The notes under the pieces are model-generated. The model did no database searches. It saw only the letters and a program-made list of their open reading frames with translations, and had not been told where the DNA came from. A program made the position numbers and the translations under genes. Shown here piece after piece: positions 58,501-64,000 of a stretch of DNA of 64,000 nt (positions are counted from its first letter, which is position 1; each line of letters starts with the position of its first letter). Source of the DNA: Bombyx mori (Eukaryota > Arthropoda > Insecta > Lepidoptera > Bombycidae); NCBI RefSeq assembly GCF_030269925.1, contig NC_085108.1, positions 5,766,001-5,830,000 on the forward strand, read 5' to 3'.

Positions 58501-61296
58501 CAACGGCAGAAATAGACGGGGTGGTGGTACCTACCCGTGCGGACTCACAAGAGGTCCCACCAGCAGTATTTACGCAAACTATATGATGGGTGACGGCATT
58601 TAAGTTGTAGATGTCTATGGGCTTCAGTAACCACTTAGCACCAGGTGGGCTGTGAGCTCGTCCACCCATCTATGCTATAAAAAAATTTATGTATTTAAAA
58701 TATATATAAGTATTATCAGTCTTGTATCCATAAAACAAGTATTCCTGAATTGGGGCCCTATGAGGTTATTAAAATAATAATAAAAAATAAGTCCTCCGTT
58801 AGCTCACCGTCTGCGAAGCGTCTTTGTTATCGAGCTGACCGTTGCCTGTTCTTCTGTCGATCTGAGCGTCCAGATGCCGACACAGTTCGTATTCAGGTAC
58901 CATCTCCACCAAATATTTTATGACCGCTTTTATGACGAACAACGCGTTGAACGTTGTCCAAGAGAGCATTACGCTGGAAGGAAAAACACAATTAACTTTA
59001 TACATATATACAAAAGGCAGCGGCTTGGCTCTGTCCCTGTATAGTGTATTAGTGAGGATAATTGTTCTCCTTTTGATAAAAAATATTGCGAAGTGCTGGT
59101 TGTATATACATGGACACACAGTGAACTGACTTATATATTTTTTTTTTATTTATTTATTAGGCACACAATACACATCATAAGCTAAAAAAATACATAAAAA
59201 AGACACAAAAAAAGAGAAACAAAATCTGGCTTGCAACATAAGCTATTTGTGCACGACCAAACAAGACAAAGTGCTGAGTTTGTACACAATGCTCCTTACA
59301 ACTATACGACAAAACAACACGATAACGAAAACTAATCTAACTTATAATGCAAGGAAATAATTTTATTCACAATATACAATTAAACAATTACACTACTTAA
59401 CCTATTATTAAATTATTTATATTATTATTTATAACCCGACGTGTGTACTTGACTTTATAATTCACTAAATAAAATAATTAAACTGAATACCCTGGTATTG
59501 CTGACGTCCATATGGGCAACGGTAACCACTCACCACCTGGTGGGCCTTATGCACGTATGTATACAAAGGCAATAAAAAAAAATTGTTTTCATTATTTATA
59601 TAAATAGCTATTGGGGGGCCCAGTCTCGTACGAGAGTAGCAATCAACATCTGTCATAGCTGAACGCTAGGGCACAACTAATTTCTAAATACAAATATTTT
59701 ACAGTAGTTACATACTCTTTACACTGTTTTGTGACACCCTGTATAAACTTTAAAACCACTCACTTATCACTGACCGGAGACGCCAGTAACAACGTTGCCC
59801 TGGTAATGAAGACTTGAACCAGAGACCCAAGGTTTCCGGTCTGCAGATTATTCTGAACGAATGTTTGCAGCAGCGATTCTGTTGCAGAATCAAACATTAG
59901 TTGTTCTTCTCTGAAAAAACATTCAATTCTCGGCATTATCAAATCCGTCTAGGCAGCATACAATAGGACTTATTTTAAGTACTTTCCAATAGCTATGTAA
60001 GTTGCAAATTTAAACCATAGATTTTCGAAAGTAGGCAGTAGATCAGAGATTCTCAACCACTGTGCCGCGGCACTTTTGTGTGCCGCCAAATTTCAAAAGT
60101 ATGCTGCCAAATTTTGCAAATATATAATAATGTTAATATTATCAAATTATATCATTTAAAAAGAAAAATATTTTTAACATGAATATGTATTTAAATCCAC
60201 AAAAAAATAAATTATTTTATTATTTGCTTTGCAACGCGGTTTTTCTTAGTGCCAAAGTATGATAAAGCGGCGTGCATAGCAATAGGAATATGTCTCAAGT
60301 CGGCGCTTGCCACTTCTGCGTATAAAACGTGTTGTTTTAGTGATAGTTGGGATTCACAAGGTAGTTACTGCACCTTTTCTTTCGTTAAAATTGGCAAATG
60401 TATGTGATTCCGTAGTAAGTAAATAATTTTTATTTTTTTCTTTGTGTGCCGCCAAATTTTGAAATCGTTAAATATGTGCCGCAACAAAAAAAAGGTTCAG
60501 AATCACTGCACTAGATAATACATAGTAATCTTTTCTTTTTTTCTTGTATGGAGTATTATCACAAATGTTCATTGTTAATATTGTCAACACAAACCATTTA
60601 TTGAACACTAGTTTAAACTTTAACAATGGAATTTACTTACATGTTATGTCCTGATAAGATTAAACTAATTGATTTATTCCGATAAATATTGATGTAGAAT
60701 ATGAGTTCTAAAGTGAAGTGTTCAATTCAATGTTTTGAATTGAAATGAATTCAGAGTATGCTTTTATTAAAAAAAAAAAAAAGATTATTATTAAATATCA
60801 AATCACTGGTGGTAGGACCTCTTGGGAGTCCGTAAGGATAGGTACCACCACCCTGCCTATTTCCGCCGTGAAGCAGCAATGCGTTTCGGTTCGAAGGGTG
60901 GGGTAGCCGTTGTAACTATACTGAGACCTTAGAACTTATATCTCGAGGTGGGTGGCGCATTTACGTTGTAGATGTCTATGGGCTCCAGTAACCACTTAAC
61001 ACCAGGTGGGCTGTGAGCTCGTCCATCCATCTAAGCAATAAAAAAAAAATAAAAAAAATGATAGGTAGCGAATTTCATAATCCCTATGGATCTTGGTAAC
61101 AAACTGTAATAAACAAACTTCTCAACATTCAACAGCTTCAATTATTAATTACTTACGCACTTCCCGGTGGTTTGATATTAAAAGCTAACATCTGATTCCA
61201 GAATGGATCGTTGGGGCATATTATCTCACTTGAGCAGAACTTTATCAAGTGCTCATTGCTTGATAGCACAGAGTATTGACTGACCGTTATTCCCAT
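44670..61296 (-). CDS. dym: Dymeclin gene, 15 coding exons (whole span, introns included)
   Basis: Joining 15 GT-AG exons gives an uninterrupted 695-residue reading frame that follows human dymeclin (669 residues) nearly end to end. Recognisable blocks in order are PNDPFWNQ (residues 29-36), [11 protein letters not shown] (exon 2), a [19 protein letters not shown] segment (exon 7), [17 protein letters not shown] (exon 9), [14 protein letters not shown] with [13 protein letters not shown] (exon 10), [10 protein letters not shown] (exon 13), YFSSRL (exon 14) and PEEFF-PYVW (exon 15). The family is known as a peripheral, largely helical Golgi protein needed for Golgi organisation and vesicle traffic; loss in humans causes Dyggve-Melchior-Clausen dysplasia. 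Gly2 would suit N-myristoylation, which I recall for the human protein. The start context is good (A at -3, G at +4). An AG acceptor 8 bases before the ATG suggests a noncoding leader exon upstream. The exon 8 start and the last 25 residues are the least certain parts. Confidence 0.95.
44855..45028 (+). mobile_element. SINE-B copy in dym intron 14, tail missing
   Basis: GAGTCCGCGCGGGTAGG to GGGCTCCGGTATCCACT. Confidence 0.87.
45345..45759 (+). mobile_element. Bm1 SINE, full length, in dym intron 14
   Basis: Starts GGCCACGACCCTCAGCATTG, includes GTAAACAGTCGACGTCGCC and the ACTCCCGGTTTGAGCCCCG part, ends CATAGGTTGAAAAAAAAA. Its tail is about 15 bp from exon 14. Confidence 0.93.
45774..45899 (-). 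CDS. dym: dym exon 14 (residues 605-646)
   Basis: Acceptor TGTCGCAG, donor GTAACA. It starts [10 protein letters not shown] (human VISFFSSRLL) and ends SSDRLK (human PKDRLK). A nearly full Bm1 ends about 15 bases from the donor. Confidence 0.94.
45945..46370 (+). mobile_element. SINE-B, full form with tRNA-like head, dym intron 13
   Basis: Cleanest head: GTCGTCGTGGCCTAACGGAT...CGGTGTTCGAATCCCGCAGG, then body and complete 3' module. Confidence 0.88.
46400..46484 (-). mobile_element. LINE-C 3' end cut by the CT microsatellite
   Basis: T-run, CAGACGGGCATACGGCCCACC..., stops at CAGCAATG where CT repeats begin. Confidence 0.75.
46485..46543. repeat. CT microsatellite, about 29 units
   Basis: Uninterrupted (CT)n; GA on the transcribed strand of dym. 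Confidence 0.98.
46549..46719 (-). CDS. dym: dym exon 13 (residues 548-604)
   Basis: Acceptor TTTCTCAG, donor GTATTG. It encodes [19 protein letters not shown] and [13 protein letters not shown], matching human [19 protein letters not shown] and NLVYALLYKRDLF, and ends NIEM (human NIDL). Only a few bases of intron separate the donor from a long CT microsatellite. Confidence 0.95.
46821..47070 (-). mobile_element. Helitron, GGACGGTTACAGCTAG family, dym intron 12
   Basis: CTAG preceded by A; minus-strand TCTATACTAATATATAAATC start preceded by A. Full length. Confidence 0.85.
47085..47170. repeat. Dispersed repeat W fragment
   Basis: AAAAAGCTATTTGGTGTAAGCAACATTC...TTAAAGGTGCC. Confidence 0.55.
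47285..47343 (-). CDS. dym: dym exon 12, 59-base exon (residues 528-547)
   Basis: Found by phase: a 59-base piece between TTTTCGCAG and GTGAGT is the only candidate I saw that links exon 11 (one base over) to exon 13 (phase 0). It encodes an acidic, poorly conserved linker ([20 protein letters not shown]) where the human protein also has a variable loop. Confidence 0.8.
47388..47480 (-). mobile_element. Helitron 5' fragment, dym intron 11
   Basis: AAGTTTCAAGTCAATCGGATGC to the TCTATACTC start at 47480; same family as 46821. Confidence 0.72.
47760..48022 (-). mobile_element. LINE-C 3' end, well preserved
   Basis: Tail, then reversed [14 protein letters not shown] and [12 protein letters not shown] coding end. 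The minus frame is mostly open. Confidence 0.85.
48184..48282 (-). CDS. dym: dym exon 11 (residues 495-527)
   Basis: A short exon: acceptor TTTTTAG, donor GTATGA. The carried T plus GT makes Cys, giving [21 protein letters not shown], which aligns with human [21 protein letters not shown]. One base carries into exon 12. Confidence 0.93.
48336..48480 (-). mobile_element. RTE-like 3' remnant
   Basis: CTACTGCTGAACTTGGCCTCTCC and CCAACGTGACCCAGCGATTTTC; related to 18085-18230. Confidence 0.6.
48513..48738 (+). mobile_element. SINE-B copy, dym intron 10
   Basis: From TCCGCGCGGGTAGGTAGC to AATAATAATAATAAAAAAAC tail. Confidence 0.87.
48779..48993 (-). mobile_element. Bm1 SINE 3' half, dym intron 10
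   Basis: T-run to GTGTCTGTGGGTTAATTCACTCG, close to consensus. Confidence 0.9.
49068..49230 (-). CDS. dym: dym exon 10 (residues 441-494)
   Basis: Acceptor GTTGGCAG, donor GTGAGT. It encodes [14 protein letters not shown] and [17 protein letters not shown], virtually identical to human dymeclin. A SINE-B copy with a tRNA-like head starts about 20 bases upstream of the acceptor. Confidence 0.97.
49252..49620 (+). mobile_element. SINE-B, full form with tRNA-like head, dym intron 9
   Basis: Head present, but part of the body between B box and AATAACATCG is deleted; complete 3' module. Confidence 0.86.
49690..50190 (-). mobile_element. Tandem pair of diverged LINE-C-like 3' ends, dym intron 9
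   Basis: CTTATCAG-ATCGA-CCTCGCGTGTCCTTT and CCTATCAGAGGCGGATGGT recur about 275 bp apart. The GTCGCCCGTGGACCACAGC core recalls LINE-C. Confidence 0.75.
50205..50330 (-). CDS. dym: dym exon 9 (residues 399-440)
   Basis: Acceptor TTCTGCAG, donor GTGAGT, both phases 0. It encodes [17 protein letters not shown] and [15 protein letters not shown], nearly the human LPILEILYHVEERNSHH and [15 protein letters not shown]. One of the most conserved parts of the gene. Confidence 0.96.
50397..51113. other. dym intron 8, unique part
   Basis: AT-rich. ACACGCT(C/G)ACGTGT is repeated at 50812-50860 in a GC-richer spot with TATAAATA following (50873), which looks promoter-like. Confidence 0.35.
51114..51257 (+). 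mobile_element. SINE-B fragment
   Basis: CACCTATTTCTGCAGAGAAGC to GTCTATGGGCTC. Confidence 0.82.
51268..51333 (-). mobile_element. Short inverted SINE-B fragment
   Basis: AGTGGTTACCGGAGCCTATAGAC...ACAACGTAAATTCCGCCCACC. Confidence 0.7.
51345..51450. repeat. Second copy of the 4660-4760 segment
   Basis: Both contain CCGAATGTT, TTCGGAACTTGTATATA, TTGAAA and GATTCAGGC(G/A)TCTG(C/T)CAAT in order, so they come from one dispersed family. Confidence 0.6.
51483..51702 (-). mobile_element. SINE-B copy with small deletions
   Basis: GCTTAGATGTGTGGACGAGC to ACGTCCTACCATCAG; the poly-T is replaced by poly-A. Confidence 0.83.
51793..51923 (-). CDS. dym: dym exon 8 (residues 355-398, 5' boundary uncertain)
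   Basis: The 3' half is clear: [13 protein letters not shown] and a final IENL, matching human ATLLLYTLLHQ and MENL, with a GTGAGT donor. The acceptor chosen is TTAG at 51927-51924. It is the only AG that keeps frame with exon 7, but it has a poor pyrimidine tract. A stretch seen in the human protein (roughly PHAFQINFNSLY) is then missing. In-frame codons just upstream read FRGHLMEL, which resembles that stretch, but they are preceded by a stop and by a mobile element ending near 51953. Confidence 0.75.
51953..52550 (-). repeat. Dispersed repeat X, copy 4, beside dym exon 8
   Basis: Minus strand: TAACTTCTCGGGATCC complement, CTGAAGAAACACTAAATAG, then CTTCACTCCTCGCATTCCCGCC and AAAAAGTCTCAATGA at 51953. 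About 190 bp of other sequence interrupts it. Confidence 0.72.
53150..53245 (+). mobile_element. RTE-like 3' tail
   Basis: GAGAGGCCTGTCTCCGACAGTGG...GACGATGATGGTGATGATGG is a typical RTE end with (GAT)n. Confidence 0.65.
53318..53535 (+). mobile_element. LINE-C 3' end
   Basis: CATCCACAGTGCGTTTCCAAATA to CTTACCGTCAGGTAACGTAAGGCC; the poly(A) end is lost. Confidence 0.8.
53668..53848 (+). mobile_element. Non-autonomous Helitron, TCACTACATAG family
   Basis: Only plus-strand full copy: TCACTACATAGTATAAAACA to GGCGGATCGCTAG then T. Confidence 0.82.
54016..54150 (+). mobile_element. Helitron 5' end, truncated
   Basis: TCTACATATTAATACGTGAAG and GCGCGGACGGAGGAGTATGG; same family as 9211-10061. Confidence 0.7.
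54180..54391 (+). mobile_element. SINE-B copy beside dym exon 7
   Basis: GCTGGTACCACCACCCTGCC to GCAATAAAAAAAA. Confidence 0.88.
54479..54691 (-). CDS. dym: dym exon 7 (residues 284-354)
   Basis: The longest exon. Acceptor CTCACAG, donor GTAAGG. It starts [11 protein letters not shown] (human TGLWTVFTLGG) and contains [17 protein letters not shown] (human PLANQSLLLLLVLANL), then NLYRRSLL. One base carries over. Confidence 0.95.
54737..54936 (+). mobile_element. SINE-B copy beside dym exon 7
   Basis: CCTCGCCTATTTCTGCTGTG to TGCAATAAAAAAAA; begins about 45 bp from the exon acceptor. Confidence 0.86.
55110..55470. repeat. Dispersed repeat Z, copy 2
   Basis: Same orientation as 11000-11370 with only a handful of differences; it lies in dym intron 7. 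Confidence 0.85.
55626..55980 (+). mobile_element. Bm1 SINE, nearly full length, dym intron 6
   Basis: CATTCCCGAGCCTGCGGACAG to CTATCAGCTTAGGTATATA, without a clean A-run. Confidence 0.92.
56024..56163 (-). CDS. dym: dym exon 6 (residues 237-283)
   Basis: Acceptor TTTCCAG, donor GTAAGT at 56023-56018. It includes the [10 protein letters not shown] stretch, matching the human KLVKTLLYNF, followed by a Pro/Gly-rich section. One base carries into exon 7. Locally GC-rich compared with the AT-rich introns. Confidence 0.92.
56372..56616 (+). mobile_element. SINE-B copy, dym intron 5
   Basis: CTGGTGGTAGGGCCTCC to AAGCAATAAATAAAATAAAAAA. Confidence 0.9.
56692..56738 (+). mobile_element. Bm1 5' head fragment
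   Basis: GGCCACGACCCTCAGCATTG and GACGCAAG only, placed against an inverted Bm1. Confidence 0.75.
56741..57092 (-). mobile_element. Bm1 SINE, nearly full length, dym intron 5
   Basis: T-run at 56741 to GACGTCGACTGTTTACTATTCGG. The 156-codon minus ORF here fuses Bm1 with exon 5 and is not a real protein. Confidence 0.92.
57148..57267 (-). CDS. dym: dym exon 5 (residues 197-236)
   Basis: Acceptor TTTCCAG, donor GTTTGT (weaker). It encodes a Tyr-rich start and a hydrophobic helix ([13 protein letters not shown]) that aligns with the human AISTMVVFLSCQLF. A Bm1 copy in inverse orientation lies just downstream in the intron (56741-57092). Confidence 0.88.
57290..58060. other. dym intron 4, no recognised element
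   Basis: AT-rich. GAAGCGAAGCGAAGCGAC at 57462 recalls LTR-like repeats at 1.3 kb, but the match is short. Confidence 0.4.
58069..58205 (-). CDS. dym: dym exon 4 (residues 152-196)
   Basis: Acceptor CCTCTCAG, donor GTGAGT. It starts with a Ser/Pro/Gln-rich linker and then a hydrophobic helix ([14 protein letters not shown]) equivalent to the human LLCCLMQLITDIPL. Two bases carry into exon 5. Confidence 0.92.
58324..58568 (-). mobile_element. SINE-B copy, dym intron 3
   Basis: Complete module, tail TTTTTTATTGCTTAG, head GAGGTCCCACCAGCAG. Confidence 0.9.
58569..58687 (+). mobile_element. SINE-B 3' fragment, inverted partner of 58324-58568
   Basis: ATGATGGGTGACGGCATTTAAG to CTATGCTATAAAAAAA, head to head with the previous copy. 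Confidence 0.85.
58808..58973 (-). CDS. dym: dym exon 3 (residues 96-151)
   Basis: Acceptor CTTCCAG, donor GTGAGC, ends in phase 0. The N-terminal half ([18 protein letters not shown]) matches the human THNALFIICCLLKVF segment. The second half is hydrophilic and variable ([15 protein letters not shown]), as expected for a loop. Confidence 0.9.
59152..59330 (-). repeat. Repeat U, copy 2
   Basis: Reverse complement of the 29945 stretch (AAAATCTGGCTTGCAAC, TGCTGAGTTTGTACAC), with an A/T-rich tail at 59152. Confidence 0.6.
59489..59583 (+). mobile_element. LINE-C 3' tip, dym intron 2
   Basis: CCTGGTATTGCTGACGTCC...CACCTGGTGGGCCTTATGC to GGCAATAAAAAAAA. A 22-base piece of the same element is at 59014. 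Confidence 0.75.
59764..59910 (-). CDS. dym: dym exon 2 (residues 47-95)
   Basis: Bounded by TTTTTTCAG and GTGAGT, entering with two carried bases and leaving with two. It contains [18 protein letters not shown], matching the human NNPRTGNLGALIKVFLSR stretch. Confidence 0.94.
60044..60508. mobile_element. hAT-like non-autonomous element with 8-bp target duplication, dym intron 1
   Basis: Ends CAGAGATTCTCAACC and GGTTCAGAATCACTG. Subterminal GTGCCGCGGCAC and TGTGCCGCCAAATTT on both sides. CAGTAGAT/CACTAGAT flank it (7 of 8 match). No transposase. Confidence 0.85.
60807..61060 (+). mobile_element. SINE-B copy, dym intron 1
   Basis: CTCTTGGGAGTCCGTAAGG head, intact core, long A-rich tail. Confidence 0.9.
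61157..61296 (-). CDS. dym: dym exon 1 (residues 1-46, plus 2 bases)
   Basis: Starts at the ATG and ends at a GTAAGT donor. It encodes the N-terminal Met-Gly-Ile-Thr-Val-Ser and the family block PNDPFWNQ that aligns with the same position in human dymeclin. A TTATTACAG acceptor ends at 61305, so the mature exon probably begins at 61304. Confidence 0.93.
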
Positions 61297-61565
61297 TTTG
61301 TGATCTGTAATAATTTTGTATTTTATACATCTTTAATAGGAAACATTAATTATACTGATATTATTCTGCATTTTGTTCTTGGTGCATTAAATCTGGAATC
61401 CCTAAATGAATATTTGTCATATAATTTCACACAATACAAGAAGTTATTGTTGATACCACATTCTTCCTCCCTATTTCTTCTGTGAAGTAGTTATACCTTC
61501 AGATTTAAAGCATGAGACAATGTTAGTACAATATATGGAGATTTCAGCCTCTTGCCTCAAAGGAG

Positions 61566-61835
61566 GCTTTTTTCCTTGCATAGATATGTGGACGAGCTCA
61601 CAGCCCACCTGATGTCAAGTGGTTACCGGAGCCCATAGCCCATAACATAAATGCTTCCTAACAACATAAAGGTTTCAATATAGTTACAACAGCTGCCCCA
61701 CCCTTCAAACTAAAATGCATTACTGCTTCACCGCAGAAATAGGCAGGATGGTGGTACCTACCCCTGCAGACTCAGAAGAGGTCCTACAACCAGTAATTAT
61801 GCAAATTATAATTTTGCAGGTTTGATTTTAACTAT
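61566..61835 (-). mobile_element. SINE-B, longer form without tRNA head
   Basis: Beyond the GGTTGTAGGACC head it continues into the body (AATTATAATTTTGCAGGTTTGATTTT reversed) that only full forms carry. Confidence 0.85.
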
Positions 61836-62622
61836 AGCCGCAAGTCCTATAATGTCTGTGGGCTCCAATATCCATTAACAGCAAGTAGATTTTCAACTTG
61901 TTTATTCATCTAGTTTAAGATATTACCATGTCAAATGCTAATAAATAGCCACGTTGATAAGTTTCTTTGTCAAGTTTTCATTAGACTTTCACATTAACTT
62001 TTCTGGCGGTTTAATTTAACTTAGCCCATGCTTCAAACTTCTAAATCTGAGTAATATTGATATTATTTTCACTAAAGTCAATTTGATTACAAAATAACAA
62101 TTATTGGTATTTGTGCTCATAGCGCTAATAAACATAACGTTAAAATCGAACCCAATTATTATTACATTAAGTATTAAGCGTGATTACAAGATATATTAGA
62201 GCGATCATGATACTAAAAACAAAAATAGTGAGCTACAAATTTAATCTTATTTATCAACAAGACGTATTTCGATTAACGTCATTTTTGGTAATTGGCATAA
62301 GTCATACTTACTTATTTATTTTTTGAGCTCAACTTCTTATAAAAACATGAAAATAGCTTTAAATTTTGCTATAATTTTACTGTGTTTTATCGCCACGAAT
62401 TCATTGCCGACTCGTCAGTTCGAGTTTGATAGTCCTTTGTTGACATTTATTGACAGTTGACATATTCCACACAGCAACATTCCGGCTTCTCCAAGCCTCA
62501 AATTTAGAAAGACAAAATAGTGCAGTGTCATTTATTTGTTGTTATGATCTACAATTAAATATATTATTCATAATTTAGGATATTAATAATTTTTTAATTG
62601 AATTTAAATTAATTTTATTGCT
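61836..62622. promoter_or_regulatory. Probable shared 5' region of dym and plus-strand exons
   Basis: No repeat recognised. 62385-62500 is GC-richer, with TTTATTGACAGTTGACATA. It lies between the minus-strand dym start and the plus-strand candidate at 62623, so it may hold promoters for both directions. Confidence 0.35.
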
Positions 62623-62707
62623 ATGGCGTTTTGTGAACCCGCGTGGCTGCCCTGGATATTTAGCCCTGAAATAGTAGTGAATTTGAGTTTTAAGGGTCGA
62701 TCTGTAG
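62623..62707 (+). CDS. Candidate first coding exon, unknown product
   Basis: An ATG with G at -3 and G at +4 opens 28 codons (MAFCEPAWLPWIFSPEIVV, then NLSFKGRSV) and stops exactly at G|GTAAGG. The piece is clearly richer in G and C than the surrounding AT-rich DNA and has a plausible hydrophobic/aromatic composition. It leaves in phase 1. It cannot be spliced in frame to the exon at 63459, because a stop follows at once from 63402. It could belong to another plus-strand gene or be chance. I do not recognise the peptide. Confidence 0.35.
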
Positions 62708-62725
62708 GTAAGGATTGAACAGTGC

Positions 62726-62822
62726 CTAGTGAGAGTTGGAACAGCGCCCGTACCGGCAAACGTAATAGCGCTCCAATTCTGTAAAAATTTTAGTTAACTT
62801 TTACGCGATAGAGAATATAATA
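62726..62822. mobile_element. Foldback MITE fragment
   Basis: ACAGCGCCCGTACCGGCAAACG and GTTAACTTTTACGCGATAGAG as in 14530-14615. Confidence 0.6.
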
Positions 62823-62845
62823 TGAGATTCCTATTTAGCATATAA

Positions 62846-62935
62846 GTGGCATTCATCTTGTAATGGCTATTGGCTTCGATTATCACTTAGCACCAGGTGG
62901 GTTATGAGCTTGTTCACCTGTCTATGCAATAAATG
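62846..62935 (+). mobile_element. SINE-B 3' fragment, diverged
   Basis: CTTAGCACCAGGTGGGTTATGAGC to CTATGCAATAAAT. Confidence 0.7.
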
Positions 62936-63395
62936 AAATCGGATGGGTTATTTTATAGGATAACAGTATAGGTGTTTTTACCGCCTTGTCTTTGAAAAAA
63001 TCTCAACTGTATTTTGTAATAGAACAACATCGAGGGACAAAGTTTCTTGTATTTTTGAAAAAGCGCATTGAGTTCTTAAATGTGTGTAAAATTAAATACA
63101 ATTTTACAGAATATTGATGCAGTTTTTTTTTAAATCAAAAATAAGTTCTTTCGTCAACTAGGAATGTGCAATAATTGAAAAGTATAACTGCTTAGTAACT
63201 GAATGTTTAGAAACGTAAGTTATATAAAATTACGTTTCAGTCCATATTTCGTAAAACGAACAACAATACTTTATTTGCAAAAACAGGCTTATGTCCTATG
63301 ATCCCTTTGTCTGTCGGATACAATAAATCAAACAAGAATAAAACCTAAGGCAAAAACTAAAAATCGTTAATAATCTCAAAGAGAATTCTTGGAAC
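62936..63395. other. No gene seen
   Basis: AT-rich, upstream of the 63459 exon. Confidence 0.5.
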
Positions 63396-63458
63396 CCCCA
63401 GAAATTTGTTGAGATGATTTAAAAGAAGTTATTGACGCCTTATTTGTGATTAAGAATC

Positions 63459-63727
63459 ATGGCATCAGACTATTATCAAGTTGAGATATTACATTACCTC
63501 AATCCGAATTTAATATGGGTTGAAGTTCTTAATTCTCCCAATGAAATCTCATTTGAACAGCTGGGTGTTTATGGGATTTTGCCTATCGATGCATCTTTGG
63601 ACGTTGAAAGACCTGGGTTAAAGCTTCAACGTTCAGAAGATTGGATGCCGGCAACAGCCATTCTGATGAAAAATATATTTCAGAACCTTGAACAAGTTTG
63701 GTTTTCACCTACACACATTGACCGCAG
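63459..63727 (+). CDS. First coding exon of a probable Tudor-type domain protein (partial)
   Basis: The ATG is in a strong context (A at -3, G at +4). It opens 89 codons that end at GCAG|GTGAGT, a good donor, so the gene continues to the right and leaves the window. The start, DYYQVEILHYLNPNLIWVEV, has the Y-x-V-E/I...H...P..IWV pattern of an N-terminal Tudor domain in piRNA-pathway proteins, and TDRD12/Yb-like helicases are my best guess. The rest is acidic with hydrophobic spacing typical of a folded domain, and the exon is less AT-rich than its flanks. An in-frame stop closely precedes the ATG, so this is the start. A CCCCCAG acceptor at 63395-63401 may begin the exon. Coding status is fairly secure; the family is not. 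Confidence 0.6.
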
Positions 63728-64000
63728 GTGAGTTTTTATCTTTTTGTATTTATTTTGCTATGTCGTTCACTGATCACAAATTTGGTTAGACCACTGAATA
63801 TCAGACGAGCTGTGTGCTCGTCGGCCGGTTCTGATTAAAGGCGTTTAAAATTTCGCGGTTTTTCGTATGATTTAAATAGTTTTGTCTACGAGAAATTGAA
63901 TACAGAAATGCGAATTTTTTTAGTTGAGCCTGTTATTTTTAATAAGAAAACTGTTAGTTATATAATTTGATTTTCCGACTGAACATCATACTATAACAAT
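63728..64000 (+). other. Intron after the Tudor-like exon
   Basis: Begins GTGAGT; no second exon before the window ends. Confidence 0.5.

Noticed and set aside
1..64000. Clustered direct repeats as a CRISPR array or other prokaryotic system
   Set aside because: Repeats are dispersed SINEs and MITEs, genes have introns, and no bacterial-type genes are present.

Overview
The window looks like nuclear DNA of a silkworm (Bombyx mori or a close bombycid moth). It is AT-rich and gene-poor, and it is packed with short interspersed elements that I recognise as Bombyx families, above all Bm1 (about 18 copies or pieces) and a second, tRNA-headed SINE called SINE-B here (about 38 copies or pieces). Introns follow GT-AG. 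Nothing prokaryotic or viral is visible, and I see no operon, CRISPR array or defence locus. Family names come from memory and were not checked against a repeat library.

Positions 1-44 kb are almost entirely repeats and unique AT-rich DNA. They hold Bm1 and SINE-B copies, 3' ends of several non-LTR retrotransposons (RTE-like, Jockey-like and two others called LINE-C and LINE-D here), non-autonomous Helitrons with TC...CTAG ends, and several inverted-repeat elements. The inverted-repeat elements include one with perfect 40-bp arms (4325-5025), a twin pair with about 30-bp termini (26.3 and 27.0 kb) and a foldback element (40.8-41.7 kb). Three weak candidates for host first exons lie here (22.8 kb minus, 39.4 kb minus, 39.6 kb plus). 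None could be assigned a function.

Positions 44.7-61.3 kb on the minus strand hold the one clear host gene, dymeclin (dym). Fifteen coding exons can be joined with consistent phases into a 695-residue protein that follows human dymeclin from an N-terminal Met-Gly (a possible myristoylation site) to a C-terminal Pro-Glu-Glu-Phe-Phe...Tyr-Val-Trp block. The family is a Golgi-associated factor for trafficking and Golgi organisation. Its introns carry much of the mobile DNA: SINEs, LINE-C, Helitrons, a hAT-like element and a CT microsatellite next to a splice donor. Exon 8 is the uncertain point, because its predicted acceptor lies 30 bp from a mobile element and a conserved stretch seems to be missing.

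Positions 61.3-64 kb hold the 5' side of dym and, on the opposite strand, two candidate first exons. One is 28 codons at 62623. The other is an 89-codon exon at 63459 that resembles an N-terminal Tudor-type domain (TDRD12/Yb-like is a guess) and runs out of the window after a good donor. Dym and these exons diverge from a shared 5' region.
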